A DNA stretch of 42,230 nucleotides, taken from NCBI GenBank assembly GCA_905197485.1, contig CAJJYZ010000018.1, positions 1-42,230 on the forward strand, read 5' to 3'. This document shows positions 14,740 through 22,899 of this stretch, piece after piece. The notes under the pieces are model-generated. The model had not been told where the DNA came from. It did not search any database and saw only the letters and a list, made by a program, of their open reading frames with translations. The first letter of the stretch is position 1. Each line of letters starts with the position of its first letter. A program made the translations under genes and the position numbers. Origin of the DNA: an uncultured Lachnospiraceae bacterium. GTDB taxonomy: Bacteria > Bacillota > Clostridia > Lachnospirales > Lachnospiraceae.

Positions 14740-16344
14740 ATGAAGCTTACATTTATCGGTGCAGCCCATGAAGTGACTGGAAGCTGCCATTTACTGGAAG
14801 CCTGTGGAAAAAGAATTTTGATTGACTGCGGAATGGAGCAAGGTCAGGACATCTATGAGAATCAGGAGATTCCGGTGATGCCGGGAGAGATTGATTTCGT
14901 TCTTCTGACACATGCCCATATCGACCATTCAGGTTTAGTTCCTTTGCTTTGCCGGCAAGGGTTCCATGGACAGATTGTTACAACGTTTGCAACGTCAGAC
15001 CTTTGCAACATTATGTTGCGTGATAGCGCCCACATCCAGGAATTTGAGGCAGAGTGGCGTAACCGTAAGGGAAGGCGTGCCGGCGCAGAACCTTATGTTC
15101 CGCTTTATGAGATGCAGGATGCGTTGGATGCCATTGAACTTCTGGCTCCTTGTGATTACGGACAGACGATAGATTTGTGCGACGGAATCCGCATCCGATT
15201 TACAGATGTGGGGCATCTTCTTGGTTCTGCATGTATTGAAATCTGGATTGAAGAGGAAGGAATCTCTAAGAAGATTGTATTTTCCGGTGATGTGGGAAAT
15301 ACAGACCAGCCGATTATCAAAGACCCGGGAGTTGTGGAAGAAGCGGATTATGTAGTGATTGAGTCCACATACGGAAACCGGACACATGGTGTGGAGCGTC
15401 CGGATTATGTGGGAGATTTCTCTAAGATTTTGCGGGAGACGTTTGATAAGGGAGGCAACGTAGTCATTCCGTCCTTTGCAGTCGGAAGAACACAGGAGTT
15501 GTTGTACTTTATTCGTGAAATCAAGGAGAAGAATCTGATACCGGAATATCCGGATTTTGATGTGTATGTAGATAGCCCATTGGCGATAGAAGCAACAAAT
15601 GTGTTTACTAAGAATATGAAAGGTTGCTTTGATGAGGATGCAATGGCGTTGGTAGAGCAGGGAATCAACCCGCTTGTATTCCATGGTTTGAAGCTGTCTA
15701 CTACGAGTGAGGATTCCAAGGCGATTAACTTTGATGAGAAACCGAAGGTCATTATCTCTGCCTCCGGTATGTGTGAAGCCGGCCGTATCCGCCACCATTT
15801 GAAGCATAATCTTTGGAGACCGGAATGTACGATTCTCTTTGTAGGATACCAGGCGGAAGGAACGCTCGGAAGAAAATTAATTGAAGGAGCGCCGCTTGTG
15901 AAAATCTTTGGTGAGGAAATCGAGGTCAATGCCCGGATTGAATCGCTAAAAGGAATCAGCGGTCATGCGGATATGAACGGATTATTAGACTGGCTGTCTC
16001 ATTTTAAATCCGATATTTCACATGTATTCGTAGTACATGGAGAAGATGCGGTTACAGATGCGTTTGCACAGACCATCCACGATACGTTTGGATATGATGC
16101 GTTCGCACCGTATTCCGGAGGATGTGTAGACCTTGCGACGAATGTGATTCTGTCAGAAGGCGTGAAGGTACGTAAGAAAGTTGTGAAAGCTTCTACCCTT
16201 CGTGCCGCCAATGCATTTGCAAGAGTGGTTGCGGCAGGTAAACGACTCATGAGCGTTATCATGAAGAACGAGGGAGTTGCCAACAAAGACCTCGCCAAAT
16301 TCGAATCCCAGATTCAGAATCTTGCGGATAAGTGGGACAGATAG
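14740..16344 (+). CDS. Beta-CASP metallo-beta-lactamase-fold protein (CPSF/YSH1-like nuclease family)
   Basis: A 534-residue protein with the metal-binding motif THAHIDHSG (HxHxDH) in the N-terminal third. Further metal ligands are in DVGHLLGSACIE and FSGDVG. A beta-CASP cap region and a C-terminal RMMBL-type segment (SGHADMNGLLDWL, then VHGE) follow. Members of this group act on RNA as endo- or exonucleases, and several are annotated only as MBL-fold hydrolases. It lies between sigE and sigG, which are usually adjacent in Firmicutes, so it may have been inserted or may be carried along. Codon use resembles the neighbours. RNA cleavage is a family inference, and there is no evidence in sequence for a sporulation role. 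Confidence 0.88.
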   Translation: MKLTFIGAAHEVTGSCHLLEACGKRILIDCGMEQGQDIYENQEIPVMPGEIDFVLLTHAHIDHSGLVPLLCRQGFHGQIVTTFATSDLCNIMLRDSAHIQEFEAEWRNRKGRRAGAEPYVPLYEMQDALDAIELLAPCDYGQTIDLCDGIRIRFTDVGHLLGSACIEIWIEEEGISKKIVFSGDVGNTDQPIIKDPGVVEEADYVVIESTYGNRTHGVERPDYVGDFSKILRETFDKGGNVVIPSFAVGRTQELLYFIREIKEKNLIPEYPDFDVYVDSPLAIEATNVFTKNMKGCFDEDAMALVEQGINPLVFHGLKLSTTSEDSKAINFDEKPKVIISASGMCEAGRIRHHLKHNLWRPECTILFVGYQAEGTLGRKLIEGAPLVKIFGEEIEVNARIESLKGISGHADMNGLLDWLSHFKSDISHVFVVHGEDAVTDAFAQTIHDTFGYDAFAPYSGGCVDLATNVILSEGVKVRKKVVKASTLRAANAFARVVAAGKRLMSVIMKNEGVANKDLAKFESQIQNLADKWDR

Positions 16345-16364
16345 ACGCAAAAATATAAAATAGG

Positions 16365-16379
16365 ACGTTCGTGGAACGT
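16365..16379 (+). other. Short hairpin in the gap before sigG
   Basis: ACGTTC pairs with GAACGT around a GTG loop. No T run follows, so it is not a normal terminator. It lies in the leader region of sigG, and its role is unknown. Confidence 0.35.
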
Positions 16380-16409
16380 GATGTGAATAGAAAGAGCCAT
16401 TTTGTGAAT

Positions 16410-16434
16410 CCTTTTCTTAGAAAGAGAAGGAGGA
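16410..16434 (+). promoter_or_regulatory. Hairpin overlapping the sigG ribosome binding site
   Basis: CCTTTTCT (16410-16417) can pair with AGAGAAGG (16423-16430), with one G-T pair. The ribosome binding site AAGGAGG is at 16428-16434, so the stem covers its first bases. This could lower sigG translation. Confidence 0.5.
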
Positions 16435-16440
16435 TACGAA

Positions 16441-17220
16441 ATGGCTCTTAATAAAGTAGAAATTTGCGGCGTGAATACGTCCACGCTTCCGCTTCTTAAG
16501 GAAGAGGAGAAGGAGGCGCTGTTTGAAAAAATCAAACGGGGCGACGAGGAGGCAAAAGAAGAATATATCAAAGGAAACTTAAGACTTGTGTTAAGTGTGA
16601 TTAAAAGGTTTTCGGGCAGCAATGAGAATCCGGACGATTTGTTTCAGATTGGCTGTATCGGCCTGATTAAGGCAATTAACAACTTCAATACAGAATTAAA
16701 CGTGAAGTTTTCTACCTATGCGGTTCCCATGATTATCGGGGAAATCAGACGGTATATGAGAGACAATAATTCTATTCGGGTGAGCCGTTCGCTTCGTGAT
16801 ACTGCGTATAAAGCAATTTATGCAAGGGAAGGATATATGAAAAACCATCTAAAAGAGCCGACGATGGAAGAGATTTCAAAGGAAATTGGAATTGCAAAAG
16901 AGGATATCGTGCAGGCATTGGATGCGATTCAGATTCCGATGAGCCTTCAGGAACCGGTATATACGGACGGTGGAGACACCTTGTATGTGATGGACCAGTT
17001 GAGCGATAAGAAGAATAAAGAGGAGACGTGGGTGGAGGAACTTTCTCTGGCGGCTGCGATGGATAAGCTTGGAGAGCGGGAAAGAAATATTATTAAAATG
17101 CGTTTTTTTGAAGGAAGAACACAGATGGAAATTGCGGAAGATATTCATATTTCCCAGGCACAGGTAAGCAGGCTTGAGAAGAATGCGCTGAAAACTATGC
17201 GGCAATATTTGACAGAATAG
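16441..17220 (+). CDS. sigG: RNA polymerase sporulation sigma factor sigma-G
   Basis: Sigma-G runs late forespore transcription. The 259-residue protein opens with the very conserved ALNKVEICGVNTSTLPLL, which is specific to SigG rather than SigF. Region 2 (DLFQIGCIGLIKAINNFN), region 3 (SVSRSLRD-like RVSRSLRDTAYKA) and the region 4 helix-turn-helix (IAEDIHISQAQVSRLEK) are all present. ATG follows a strong AAGGAGG. A hairpin may partly mask that site. I could not find a convincing sigma-F promoter in the 96 bases upstream, so the promoter may lie further up or differ from the Bacillus consensus. A long hairpin follows the gene. Confidence 0.96.
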   Translation: MALNKVEICGVNTSTLPLLKEEEKEALFEKIKRGDEEAKEEYIKGNLRLVLSVIKRFSGSNENPDDLFQIGCIGLIKAINNFNTELNVKFSTYAVPMIIGEIRRYMRDNNSIRVSRSLRDTAYKAIYAREGYMKNHLKEPTMEEISKEIGIAKEDIVQALDAIQIPMSLQEPVYTDGGDTLYVMDQLSDKKNKEETWVEELSLAAAMDKLGERERNIIKMRFFEGRTQMEIAEDIHISQAQVSRLEKNALKTMRQYLTE

Positions 17221-17236
17221 AGGAAAATGAGAGGGA

Positions 17237-17297
17237 AACCATCGTTGTACGGACGGAAAAGCATTCGTATGACGATGGTTAAAATTTTACCTTTTTT
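17237..17297 (+). terminator. Hairpin terminator after sigG
   Basis: AACCATCGT (17237-17245) pairs with ACGATGGTT (17272-17280), with an inner GTACG/CGTAT stem. The sequence then reads AAAATTTTACC and a run of seven T residues. The T run starts a little late for a textbook terminator. Confidence 0.6.
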
Positions 17298-17307
17298 TGA
17301 TTTTCAG

Positions 17308-17336
17308 TTGAATTTTATGGAAAAGCATAATATTAT
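17308..17336 (+). promoter_or_regulatory. Promoter of the HAD phosphatase gene
   Basis: TTGAAT (17308-17313) and TATTAT (17331-17336) are 17 bases apart, with the gene starting 24 bases further on. Confidence 0.6.
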
Positions 17337-17359
17337 ATTGGGTATAAAGGAGAAAAGTC

Positions 17360-18040
17360 ATGTATAAAGTATGTATATTCGATTTGGACGGGACGTTAAC
17401 CGATACGCTGGAGTCCTTGACATACTCTGTGAATGCGACGCTTACGGAGCTTGGGCTTCCATCCATTACGATGGAGCAATGTCGGGAGTTTGTAGGAAAC
17501 GGAGCGAAGGTACTCATTGAGAAGGCTCTGCGCGCTTCCGGAGACGAAAAACTTACACGTTTGGATGAGGGGATGGAAGTGTATCGACGCATATTTGGTG
17601 AGAATTGTACATATCATGTAGTACCTTATGATGGGATTCCTGAGATGCTCGATGCGTTGCGGGCGATGGATGTTCAGATAGCGGTTCTTTCTAATAAGCC
17701 CCATCTTCAGACTGTGGATGTGGTGGAGAAGATATTTGGAAAAGAGCGGTTTGCCTCCATTGGAGGACAGCGGGAAGGCATCGAGAGGAAGCCGAATCCG
17801 GCGGGAGTCTATGCTATCATAGAAGCCTTGCAGGTGGAGAAAGAAGAATGTCTTTATATCGGGGATTCGGAAGTCGATGTGGAGACTGCCAGAAGAGCAG
17901 GGGTGACCGGAATCGGAGTAACGTGGGGATTTCGTTCCAGGGATGTGTTAGAAAAAGCCGGAGCGGATTATATGGTAGATACGCCGCAGGAGCTTTTAAA
18001 AATTGTGAAAAATACAGAAAACATGAAGGAGGAACATTAG
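17360..18040 (+). CDS. HAD-family hydrolase, phosphoglycolate phosphatase-like
   Basis: A 226-residue haloacid-dehalogenase-type phosphatase. Motif I is FDLDGTLTDT (nucleophile Asp8), motif II lies in VLSNKP, motif III is KPNP, and motif IV is YIGDSEVDVETARRAG. The helical cap after motif I is of the Gph/PGMB type. Gph removes 2-phosphoglycolate formed during repair of oxidised DNA ends, but related enzymes act on other small phosphates, so the substrate is uncertain. It has its own promoter and is followed after one base by a small acidic protein gene, probably co-transcribed. Confidence 0.85.
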   Translation: MYKVCIFDLDGTLTDTLESLTYSVNATLTELGLPSITMEQCREFVGNGAKVLIEKALRASGDEKLTRLDEGMEVYRRIFGENCTYHVVPYDGIPEMLDALRAMDVQIAVLSNKPHLQTVDVVEKIFGKERFASIGGQREGIERKPNPAGVYAIIEALQVEKEECLYIGDSEVDVETARRAGVTGIGVTWGFRSRDVLEKAGADYMVDTPQELLKIVKNTENMKEEH

Positions 18041-18041
18041 G

Positions 18042-18305
18042 ATGTATGAGTATGATGAGGAGTGTTTAAACGTATTCTTGAAGAATCAGGGGCAGCTTTT
18101 TGACGAGCCTGTCGCAGAGACTTTGGAAGAGGCAGAGGCATTTCTGGAGGACTGCATGGCAGTAGTAGTGGATTCTATCGGGGAAATCAGAGACTACTTT
18201 GATGAAAGTGGAGCTGATGTGGATGGAATGTCTGATGAAGAACTGGAAGAAGCATCTGAAGTTTTTGCACTTCCGAACGGACAGTATCTCGTAGTTGAGG
18301 GATAG
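18042..18305 (+). CDS. Small acidic protein, function unknown
   Basis: An 87-residue, strongly acidic protein rich in Glu and Asp, with no membrane segment, signal peptide or Cys cluster. I do not recognise a family function. Hydrophobic residues are spaced as in a compact alpha-beta fold, and it ends in LPNGQYLVVEG, which looks like a final beta hairpin. AAGGAGG at 18026-18032 sits 9 bases before the ATG and lies inside the 3' end of the HAD gene, so the two genes are translationally linked. The clear ribosome binding site and coupled position support a real gene. Confidence 0.75.
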   Translation: MYEYDEECLNVFLKNQGQLFDEPVAETLEEAEAFLEDCMAVVVDSIGEIRDYFDESGADVDGMSDEELEEASEVFALPNGQYLVVEG

Positions 18306-18330
18306 AACACGAAGAAGTTTTTACGTCATG

Positions 18331-18367
18331 AAAAAAGCCGGGTCATTACTTGACGACGGCTTTTTTT
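18331..18367. terminator. Bidirectional terminator between convergent genes
   Basis: AAAAAAGCCG pairs with CGGCTTTTTTT, with an inner GTCA/TGAC stem. A run on one side and T run on the other make it work in both directions. It serves the + strand gene ending at 18305 and the - strand gene, whose stop codon lies within the hairpin loop. Confidence 0.85.
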
Positions 18368-18777
18368 AATGCACGTTCCACTGCATCGACAATCATCTGG
18401 GATGTGTAAGGATTTTCCTTCGGATATGTCAATCCTTCGGTTGTCTGTTTTTCACAGATTTGGTCAGCCATATCTTCGATGGCAGGCTGAAGAAGCGGAT
18501 ACATGGCAGTGACAGCTTCGTTGAGGTTGACACAACGGATGGAACTGATTCTGTCATGGTCTACCGTTACTTCCATTTCGAGTTCATTGCTTCCAATCGT
18601 AACATTTTCTGTATAGATGCCGGGCATATACTCTTTGGAAGAATCGGTTGTCTTCTTGTCCTTCGGGAAAAACATAAATACAAGCAACAGGATGAAAAGG
18701 ACTCCCAGGATGGCAAAAACAGCAGTGTAAATAATTTCTTTCATGTGCAGAACAACGATTTTCGTTTTTGAACTCAT
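18346..18777 (-). CDS. Membrane-anchored protein, FMN_bind-like extracytoplasmic domain
   Basis: A 143-residue protein with one N-terminal membrane segment (about residues 15-37) and an extracytoplasmic domain of about 100 residues. The pattern PGIYTENVTIGSNELEMEVTV, then DHDRISSIRCVN, then a C-terminal MIVDAVERALKKA recalls FMN_bind domains, which bear covalent flavin. The flavin-attachment motif (S/T)GAT is not present, so it probably does not carry covalent FMN. GGAGG lies just upstream of the start on the - strand. It is a single gene against the general direction, facing the small acidic gene across a shared terminator. The domain resemblance is by pattern and is tentative. Confidence 0.7.
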   Translation of the reverse strand: MSSKTKIVVLHMKEIIYTAVFAILGVLFILLLVFMFFPKDKKTTDSSKEYMPGIYTENVTIGSNELEMEVTVDHDRISSIRCVNLNEAVTAMYPLLQPAIEDMADQICEKQTTEGLTYPKENPYTSQMIVDAVERALKKAVVK

Positions 18778-18859
18778 ACGGACCTCCCAATCTATGTTGA
18801 ATCATGTGATAACTTTGTATAATGTATGTGGAAAAAGGAGAAAATATTCCGTCCGGTGG

Positions 18860-18888
18860 GTGACAAAAGAGGATTGTTTTTGTAAAAT
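18860..18888 (+). promoter_or_regulatory. Promoter of pth-mfd
   Basis: GTGACA (18860-18865) and TAAAAT (18883-18888) are 17 bases apart, with pth starting 32 bases after the -10 box. Confidence 0.6.
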
Positions 18889-18919
18889 ATAAAGGATAGT
18901 GAAGAAGGAGAGGTAGAAT

Positions 18920-19492
18920 ATGTATATTATTGTAGGACTTGGAAATCCCACAGCGCAGTATGAAGGAACGCGTCATAACGTGGGATTTGACGTGATAGAC
19001 AAGATTGCGGAAAAGAATCATATTTCGATGGATATTCGCAAGCACAGAGCATTTTGCGGAAAAGGTGTGATTGCAGGGCAGAAAGTTATTCTTGCCAAGC
19101 CGCAGACTTATATGAACTTAAGCGGAGAGAGTGTGAGAAGTCTTATAGATTATTATAAAATCGATGAGGAAGAGGAGCTTATTGTGATTTACGACGATAT
19201 CAGTCTGGACGTGGGACAGCTTCGGATTCGAAAGAAAGGAAGCGCCGGAGGTCATAACGGAATCAAGAATATTATCGCCCATCTGGGGCATTCTGTATTC
19301 CCGAGAATTAAGGTGGGAGTTGGTGAGAAGCCGAAGCATTATGATTTGGCGGACTATGTGCTGGGACATTTTACGAAAGAGGAGCAGGAAGTCATGGAAG
19401 AAGGGTACCGTAAGGCTTCCGATGCAGTTGAAATGATGGTAAGCGGAGAAATTGATGCCGCGATGAATGAGTATAACAAGAAGGTAAAATAA
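18920..19492 (+). CDS. pth: Peptidyl-tRNA hydrolase
   Basis: Pth cleaves peptidyl-tRNA released from stalled ribosomes so that tRNA can be reused. The 190-residue length is typical. The start IVGLGNPTAQYEGTRHNVGF includes catalytic His20. QTYMNLSG, the conserved Asp in YDDISLDVG and the RKKGSAGGHNGI loop also match the family. An ATG follows AAGGAGAGG. It heads a two-gene unit with mfd, an arrangement common in Firmicutes, and the gap to mfd is only two bases. Confidence 0.97.
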   Translation: MYIIVGLGNPTAQYEGTRHNVGFDVIDKIAEKNHISMDIRKHRAFCGKGVIAGQKVILAKPQTYMNLSGESVRSLIDYYKIDEEEELIVIYDDISLDVGQLRIRKKGSAGGHNGIKNIIAHLGHSVFPRIKVGVGEKPKHYDLADYVLGHFTKEEQEVMEEGYRKASDAVEMMVSGEIDAAMNEYNKKVK

Positions 19493-19494
19493 GT

Positions 19495-22400
19495 ATGCGA
19501 AGTTTTACAGAACCGCTGAGGGAACTGGCGGAATTTGAGACAATCCAACAGGAGATAAAAAAAGAGAAGGGCATGGTACAGATTGCGGGCTGTGTGACTT
19601 CTCAGAAAACACATTTGATGTACGCCCTTGGCGATGGTTTTCCGAAGAAAATCATCGCTGTTTCCAGTGAGGGAAAGGCGAAAGAGATTTGTGAAGAATA
19701 TAAATTTCTGGATGAACAGGTATATTACTACCCACCGAAGGATTTGCTGTTTTATCAGGCGGATATTCGGGGAAAAGTGCTTCTTCAACAACGGATGAGT
19801 GTCATTCAGTCGGTTCTGGAAGGAGAAGACGTTACGGTTGTCACAAGCTTTGACGGATTCATGGATTCGTTGCTTCCGATTGAGAAGATACGGGAGAGAA
19901 TCATCACGCTTCGAAGCGGCGATACGGTGGATTTGGAGAAGCTGATAGAACAGATTGCTTTTCTCGGTTATGACAGAGAGGTGCAGATTGAGGGAGCGGG
20001 GCAGTTTGCGGTCCGGGGCGGAATTCTGGACGTATTCCCGCTGACGGAAGAGGTGCCAATCCGGATTGAGTTCTGGGGAGATGAAATCGATTCTATCCGT
20101 ACCTTTGATGTGGATAGCCAACGTTCCATTGAGAATCTGGAGGAGATTGAAATCTATCCGGCGACGGATTTCCCGGAGGAGGAAGGAAGAAGAGTATCGT
20201 TTTTAGATTATTTTGACCGGGAGGAAAGCATTCTCTTCCTGGATGAACCAGCAAGACTCCTGGAAAAGGGGCAGGGTGTAGAAGAAGAATATCTGGAAGC
20301 GCAGAAAAACCGTCTGGAAGCAGGCATGGAAGTGACGGATATCAGGATTCCTCTGTATCATACGAAAGAAATCATAGAGAAGATGAACGGGTGTTATTGT
20401 GTTGGATTCAGCACATTGGAAACGAGAGTCAAAGAATTCAAGACGAATAACCTGCACAGTATTCCGACAAAAAGCGTGAATCCATATAACAATAGCTTTG
20501 AAATGTTGACGAGAGATTTGAAGCGGTTAAAAAGAACCGGATATCGGGTTGTGCTGTTATCCGGTTCCAGAACGAGAGCGAGACGTCTGGCAGAAGATTT
20601 GCGTGATTATGACTTGAGCAGTTTTTACAGTGAGGATAGAGAGCGTCTTGTCATGCCGGGAGAGATTATGGTGACATTCGGTCATGTGACGGAAGGATAT
20701 GAGTACACGATGCTCAAATTTACCGTTATCGCAGAGACGGATATTTTCGGACGAGGGAAGAAGAAGCGCAAGCGCAAGATTTACGAAGGACAGAGAATCC
20801 AGAGCTTTTCGGAACTGAAGGTCGGAGATTATGTCGTACATGAAAACCATGGACTCGGAATCTATCAGGGAATTGAGAAGATGGATATCGATAAGACATC
20901 GAAAGATTATATGAAGATTGCATACGCCGGAGGAAGTAATCTCTATATACCCGCCACACAGCTAGACCTGATTCAGAAGTATGCGGATGCCGATGCGAAG
21001 AAGCCGAAACTGAACCGTCTGGGAACCCAGGAATGGACGAAGACGAAGACGAAGGTGCGGGGCGCGGTCAAAGAGATTGCGAAGGACCTGGTGGAGCTCT
21101 ACGCGGCGCGGCAGAAGGAAGAAGGATTCGTGTATGGTCCGGATACGGTTTGGCAGAAGGAATTTGAAGAAATGTTCCCGTTTGAGGAGACGGAAGACCA
21201 GCTTGTGACAATCGACGCGGTGAAAAAGGATATGGAGAGCACGAAAATCATGGACCGTCTTGTCTGTGGAGACGTGGGATACGGGAAGACGGAAGTTGCG
21301 ATTCGCGCGGCGTTTAAGGCGGTGCAGGAGAGTAAACAGGTGGTATACCTTGTTCCGACCACGATTCTGGCGCAACAGCACTATAATACATTCGTACAGC
21401 GTATGAAGGAGTTTCCGGTCAGAATCGATTTGATGTGCAGATTCCGGACATCTGCGCAGCAGAAGAAAACGATAGAAGACACGAAGAAAGGGCTGGTGGA
21501 TATTATCATCGGCACGCATCGGGTGTTGAGTGACGATATGAAATTCAAAGACCTGGGGCTTCTGATTATCGACGAAGAGCAGAGATTTGGGGTGCAGCAC
21601 AAGGAAAAAATCAAGAAACTGAAGGAAAATGTAGATGTCCTGACGCTGACTGCCACACCGATTCCACGAACGCTCCACATGAGCCTTATCGGAATTCGAG
21701 ACATGAGTGTGCTGGAAGAAGCGCCGCAGGACCGTATGCCGATTCAGACTTATGTGATGGAATACAATGACGAGATGGTGCGGGAAGCGATTCAGAGGGA
21801 GCTTTCGCGGCAAGGACAAGTGTATTATGTATACAATAAAGTGAAAGACATCGAGGACGTTGCCGACAGAATCCAAAGTCTCGTGCCTGAGGCGGTGGTA
21901 GCTTATGCGCATGGACAGATGAGTGAGCATCAGTTGGAACAGATTATGTTTGACTTTATCAATGGAGAAATCGATGTACTCGTCTCCACGACAATCATAG
22001 AGACGGGGCTTGATATTTCCAATGCCAATACGATGATTATTCACGAAGCGGATAAGCTGGGGCTTTCCCAACTCTACCAGCTTCGCGGGCGTGTCGGGCG
22101 TTCTAACCGTATGGCGTACGCGTTTATGTTGTACAGGAGAGACAAAATGCTGAAAGAAGTGGCGGAAAAACGTCTCGCCGCAATTCGGGAATTTACAGAC
22201 CTTGGTTCCGGATTTAAGATTGCCATGCGGGATTTGGAGATACGAGGAGCCGGCAATCTTCTTGGAGCGGAGCAGCATGGACATATGGAGGCGGTCGGAT
22301 ACGACCTCTATTGTAAAATGCTGAATGAAGCGGTCAAACATTTGAAAGGGGAAATCGAAGAGGAAGAACCGTATACCACGACCATTGATTTGAACGTAGA

Positions 22401-22836
22401 CGCTTACATTCCGGCATCCTATATTCCGAATGAATACCAGAAGCTGGATATCTATAAACGAATTGCCAGCATTGAGAATGAGGAAGAGATGGACGATATG
22501 GTGGAGGAACTTATCGACCGTTTCGGAGACATTCCGAGAAAAGTACAGCAGCTCTTGAATATTGCGGCACTAAAGGCACAGGCGCATCGTGCGTATCTCG
22601 TTGCAATCGAACAAAAAGGAGAGCAATATAAGTTTATCATGTATGAAAAAGCAAAAGTAAAGGCGGAGAGAATCCCGCTTCTTTTGCAGCAATTCAAAGG
22701 GAATCTGACGTTTAAGAACGATGAGAATCCGTATTTCCTCTATGAGAAGAAAGGAAAGAATAAAAAAGAAAAGGATGAAAATATCCTGGAATGTGTAAAA
22801 AGTGTGATAAGTGGCATTCAGGGATTGATTGAGTAG
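19495..22836 (+). CDS. mfd: Transcription-repair coupling factor Mfd
   Basis: Mfd pushes stalled RNA polymerase off DNA and recruits UvrA to the lesion. The 1113-residue protein has an N-terminal UvrB-like part and the RNA-polymerase-interacting domain (YVVHENHGLGIYQGI, near residue 445). The RecG-like ATPase follows, with Walker A GDVGYGKTEVA, the DEEQ box (DEEQRFG), TATPIPRTLHM and QLRGRVGRS. A C-terminal TRCF domain ends it. Length is slightly below the common 1150-1180. The start ATG lies two bases after the pth stop, with AAGAAGG inside pth as the ribosome binding site. The 3' end also holds the next gene's promoter. Confidence 0.97.
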   Translation: MRSFTEPLRELAEFETIQQEIKKEKGMVQIAGCVTSQKTHLMYALGDGFPKKIIAVSSEGKAKEICEEYKFLDEQVYYYPPKDLLFYQADIRGKVLLQQRMSVIQSVLEGEDVTVVTSFDGFMDSLLPIEKIRERIITLRSGDTVDLEKLIEQIAFLGYDREVQIEGAGQFAVRGGILDVFPLTEEVPIRIEFWGDEIDSIRTFDVDSQRSIENLEEIEIYPATDFPEEEGRRVSFLDYFDREESILFLDEPARLLEKGQGVEEEYLEAQKNRLEAGMEVTDIRIPLYHTKEIIEKMNGCYCVGFSTLETRVKEFKTNNLHSIPTKSVNPYNNSFEMLTRDLKRLKRTGYRVVLLSGSRTRARRLAEDLRDYDLSSFYSEDRERLVMPGEIMVTFGHVTEGYEYTMLKFTVIAETDIFGRGKKKRKRKIYEGQRIQSFSELKVGDYVVHENHGLGIYQGIEKMDIDKTSKDYMKIAYAGGSNLYIPATQLDLIQKYADADAKKPKLNRLGTQEWTKTKTKVRGAVKEIAKDLVELYAARQKEEGFVYGPDTVWQKEFEEMFPFEETEDQLVTIDAVKKDMESTKIMDRLVCGDVGYGKTEVAIRAAFKAVQESKQVVYLVPTTILAQQHYNTFVQRMKEFPVRIDLMCRFRTSAQQKKTIEDTKKGLVDIIIGTHRVLSDDMKFKDLGLLIIDEEQRFGVQHKEKIKKLKENVDVLTLTATPIPRTLHMSLIGIRDMSVLEEAPQDRMPIQTYVMEYNDEMVREAIQRELSRQGQVYYVYNKVKDIEDVADRIQSLVPEAVVAYAHGQMSEHQLEQIMFDFINGEIDVLVSTTIIETGLDISNANTMIIHEADKLGLSQLYQLRGRVGRSNRMAYAFMLYRRDKMLKEVAEKRLAAIREFTDLGSGFKIAMRDLEIRGAGNLLGAEQHGHMEAVGYDLYCKMLNEAVKHLKGEIEEEEPYTTTIDLNVDAYIPASYIPNEYQKLDIYKRIASIENEEEMDDMVEELIDRFGDIPRKVQQLLNIAALKAQAHRAYLVAIEQKGEQYKFIMYEKAKVKAERIPLLLQQFKGNLTFKNDENPYFLYEKKGKNKKEKDENILECVKSVISGIQGLIE

Positions 22837-22853
22837 GAGAAAGACGGTATAAT
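22825..22853 (+). promoter_or_regulatory. Promoter of the parvulin-like lipoprotein gene
   Basis: TTGATT (22825-22830, inside the end of mfd) and a perfect TATAAT (22848-22853) are 17 bases apart. Confidence 0.7.
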
Positions 22854-22899
22854 AATCTACTAGTGAAAGTATTAGCGAATGAAAATCAAGGAGGATATT

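Noticed and set aside
14995..15807. A 270-residue - strand frame inside the beta-CASP gene
   Set aside because: It is antisense to a coding region with intact metal-binding motifs and has no ribosome binding site or domain.
18797..18823. Promoter TTGAAT-15-TATAAT on the + strand ahead of pth
   Set aside because: The 15-base spacing is poor, and a better-spaced promoter (GTGACA-17-TAAAAT) lies closer to pth.
20962..22341. A 459-residue open frame on the - strand inside mfd
   Set aside because: It lies wholly antisense to a clear, motif-rich mfd. Its translation is rich in His, Arg and Phe with no recognisable domain and no ribosome binding site, as expected for a shadow frame.
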